Source of the DNA: Novosphingobium capsulatum NBRC 12533
GTDB taxonomy: Bacteria > Pseudomonadota > Alphaproteobacteria > Sphingomonadales > Sphingomonadaceae
Direction: 5' to 3'
NCBI RefSeq assembly: GCF_001598375.1
Contig: NZ_BCYV01000013.1
Coordinates: 62,001-126,000, forward strand
DNA: 64,000 nucleotides
The notes under the pieces were generated by a model. It was given only the letters and a program-made list of their open reading frames with translations, searched no databases and had not been told where the DNA came from. Made by a program: the position numbers and the translations under genes. Of this stretch, positions 62,181 to 64,000 are shown piece after piece; the first letter of the stretch is position 1; each line of letters begins with the position of its first letter.

Positions 62181-63194
62181 ATGACTGCTACCCTCCATAC
62201 GCTCCCCCGCAAGGCCGAACCCTCGCTGGCGCCGCTGATGGCGCTGGTGGCCGACGGCATGAACAGCGTCAACGCCGTGATTCTGGATCGCATGCAATCG
62301 CGTATCCCGTTGATCCCGGCGCTGGCCGGCCACCTCATCGCCGGCGGTGGCAAGCGCATGCGCCCCATGCTCACGCTCGCCGGGGCGGCGCTGCTGGGTT
62401 ATGGCGGCAGCCGCCATTTCAAGCTGGCGGCTGCGGTGGAGTTCATCCACACTGCCACCCTGCTGCACGACGACGTGGTCGATGGATCGGACATGCGCCG
62501 CGGCAAGAAGGCCGCCAACATCATCTATGGCAATCCGGCCACGGTGCTGGTGGGCGATTTCCTGTTCTCGCGCAGCTTTGAACTGATGGTCGAGGATGGC
62601 TCGATCAAGGTGCTGCGCATCCTGTCGGGCGCATCGGCCGTGATTGCCGAGGGCGAGGTGGACCAGCTGGTCGCGCAGCGCCAGGTGGAAACCAGCGAAG
62701 AACGCTATCTCTCGATCATCAACGCCAAGACCGCCGCGCTGTTTGCCGCCGCGTGTCGCATCGCGGCGGTGGTGGCCGAGCGGGACGAGGCAGACGAACT
62801 GGCGCTCGACGCCTATGGCCGCAACCTGGGCATTGCGTTCCAGCTGGCGGACGATGCGATCGACTATGATTCCGACGCGTCGGAAATGGGCAAAGACCAG
62901 GGCGACGATTTCCGCGAGGGCAAGATGACGCTGCCGGTGATCCTGGCCTATGCGCGCGGCAACGAGGAAGAGCGCGGGTTCTGGCGCGATGCCATCGCCG
63001 GCAATCGCAACAGCGACGCTGATCTGGCCCATGCCATCACCTTGATTCGCAAGCACGATGCGGTGAATGCCACGCGCGAGCGGGCGCGCCATTATGCCCA
63101 GCGCGCGATCGATGCCATTGCCGGCTTCCCCGCCAGCGCGGCCAAGGCGGCGATGGGCGAGGCCGCCGAATTTGCGGTGGCGCGCCGCTATTGA
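62181..63194 (+). CDS. Long-chain trans-prenyl diphosphate synthase
   Basis: A 337-residue polyprenyl synthase for the ubiquinone side chain, of the octa/decaprenyl type. The first Asp-rich motif DDVVD is in TATLLHDDVVDGSDMRRG, the second in FQLADDAIDYDSD. GGGKRMRP and VGDFLFSRSFELMVEDGS are further conserved blocks. The small residues before the first Asp motif fit long products. ATG at 62181. It is divergent from chorismate mutase. Confidence 0.93.
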   Translation: MTATLHTLPRKAEPSLAPLMALVADGMNSVNAVILDRMQSRIPLIPALAGHLIAGGGKRMRPMLTLAGAALLGYGGSRHFKLAAAVEFIHTATLLHDDVVDGSDMRRGKKAANIIYGNPATVLVGDFLFSRSFELMVEDGSIKVLRILSGASAVIAEGEVDQLVAQRQVETSEERYLSIINAKTAALFAAACRIAAVVAERDEADELALDAYGRNLGIAFQLADDAIDYDSDASEMGKDQGDDFREGKMTLPVILAYARGNEEERGFWRDAIAGNRNSDADLAHAITLIRKHDAVNATRERARHYAQRAIDAIAGFPASAAKAAMGEAAEFAVARRY

Positions 63195-63227
63195 TCAGGG
63201 GTTGCGGGGACTGGTGCGTCAGCGCGT

Positions 63228-63416
63228 TCAATGAAATGCGTGCACCAGCCCGTCGATCACTGAAGATCCGGCCAGCGGGCCGATCAGCATCATCAGCAGA
63301 TTGATCGCCACGAGCACCACCACGATGCGCTGCCGGCGCGGAGTGAGCCTGGGCGCCGGTTCGGGCTGTCGGTTGGGTGGGGCTGGCGGCCACGGATCTT
63401 TCAGGTCAAGAAACAT
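63228..63416 (-). CDS. Small single-helix membrane protein
   Basis: A 62-residue protein. A Pro/Arg-rich N-terminus (LKDPWPPAPPNRQPEPAPRL) is followed by one membrane helix (about residues 30-50, RIVVVLVAINLLMMLIGPLAG). The ATG has AGAGGA about 5 bases upstream, a good sign that it is translated. No known family recognised. Confidence 0.62.
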   Translation of the reverse strand: MFLDLKDPWPPAPPNRQPEPAPRLTPRRQRIVVVLVAINLLMMLIGPLAGSSVIDGLVHAFH

Positions 63417-63562
63417 GGGTCCTCTCGAGGCAGACCGTGCCGCGATCGGGCACCGTTGCCCATTGTGGTATCATGAATCTGACCGCGTCGCACCGGCCCG
63501 CATGGGAAGTTTGGCCCGATTCGGCGCTACTGGCTTGTTTCCCAACGCATAAAGGCATGACC

Positions 63563-63943
63563 ATGACTGCAGCAGCGTTTCGCCCCGTCCTCTATCTCAA
63601 GCGTTCGTGCCCGTTCTGCCTCAAGGCGGTTGCCTTCCTGGCCGAGGCCGGGCAGCTCGACAGCGTGGACCTGCGGGCATTCTGGCCCGGTGACGAGGAC
63701 GAAGCGCCGATCCGTGCGGCTCTGGCGCCGCATCTCGACAAGGTGACCTTTCCCACGCTGGAAGTGGAGCCGGGCCGCTTCATCGCCGATTCCGATGCCA
63801 TCGTCGCGCTCTATGCGCAAAAGGCCGGGCTCGATCCCGCGACAGCGCCGTTCTATCAATATGTCATGGCCGGGCCATTCCGCCGCCTGCGCGAGGCCTT
63901 TGCCGAGCAGCAGGAACTGGAAAAGCTGCGCGCGCAAGGCTGA
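63563..63943 (+). CDS. Glutaredoxin/GST N-terminal-like thiol protein
   Basis: A 126-residue thioredoxin-fold protein. A redox or glutathione-site CPFC motif lies in LYLKRSCPFCLKAVAFLAE, followed by FPTLEVEPGRFIADSDAIV, the cis-Pro and SD-type glutathione-binding region of GST N-terminal domains. The C-terminal part is too short for a full GST. AAAGG is 7 bases before ATG 63563, which is preferred over ATG 63557. Glutathione-linked redox role is inferred. Confidence 0.82.
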   Translation: MTAAAFRPVLYLKRSCPFCLKAVAFLAEAGQLDSVDLRAFWPGDEDEAPIRAALAPHLDKVTFPTLEVEPGRFIADSDAIVALYAQKAGLDPATAPFYQYVMAGPFRRLREAFAEQQELEKLRAQG

Positions 63944-64000
63944 TGTAGCGGGGCCTTGGCGCGCCGCTGTGCCGGCCCTCGCCAAGGCCGGGCCAAGGCG

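Overview
The window is a GC-rich (roughly two-thirds G+C by eye) chromosomal stretch that looks like a sphingomonad, most likely close to Novosphingobium. The evidence is a MucR regulator, an alphaproteobacterial SspB, a class II DAHP synthase, a Tol-Pal cluster with a proline-rich TolA, a TonB-dependent receptor of the Caulobacter/Sphingomonas carbohydrate type, and intergenic palindromes typical of the group. No phage, transposase or CRISPR array was seen. About 65 protein genes and two tRNAs fill nearly all of the sequence.

Layout. 1-3.7 kb: the end of an EAL-domain protein, a drug-type MFS exporter, DNA polymerase IV and a Nudix hydrolase. 3.7-11.5 kb: a type II secretion operon gspC-D-E-F-G-L-M with no gspHIJK. 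11.5-16.1 kb: acyltransferase, Fur-family regulator, MucR, rimI-tsaB-nfuA and an FKBP isomerase. 16.2-24.4 kb: M16 protease, DAHP synthase, S10 carboxypeptidase and an alginate-export-type porin. 24.5-28.3 kb: alcohol dehydrogenase, metallophosphoesterase, guanylate kinase and SspB. 28.4-34.3 kb: hisBH-[SDR-GH130]-hisAFE plus a HIT protein; the his run is interrupted by a two-gene sugar module. 34.3-39.1 kb: ybgC-tolQRAB-pal. 39.2-44.9 kb: J-domain protein, glutaryl-CoA dehydrogenase with a CoA-transferase, glutaminase and TrhO. 56.7-64 kb: tRNA-Pro, tRNA-Ile2, an acyltransferase, a polysaccharide deacetylase-like protein next to a degenerate histidine kinase, an Lrp regulator, chorismate mutase, a long-chain prenyl diphosphate synthase and a glutaredoxin/GST-like protein.

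The most interesting system lies at 44.95-56.25 kb. It reads as a complete non-phosphorylating L-fucose pathway: IclR regulator, aldo/keto reductase (fucose dehydrogenase), amidohydrolase lactonase, a two-subunit UxaA-type dehydratase, SDR (2-keto-3-deoxyfuconate dehydrogenase), FucP symporter, RhaM-type mutarotase, fumarylacetoacetase-type hydrolase, then a GntR regulator and a convergent TonB-dependent receptor. The inferred route runs from L-fucose to pyruvate and L-lactate. The notable point is that the acid-sugar dehydratase is of the altronate/galactarate (UxaA) type in two separate genes, not the enolase-superfamily L-fuconate dehydratase known from Xanthomonas. The substrate is an inference from the gene set.

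Second-tier signals are non-coding: a perfect 33-nt inverted repeat, a REP-like pair of arms, a family of C-rich hairpins at gene ends, an AT-rich palindrome and a long imperfect hairpin upstream of lrp, and spaced direct repeats upstream of mucR.
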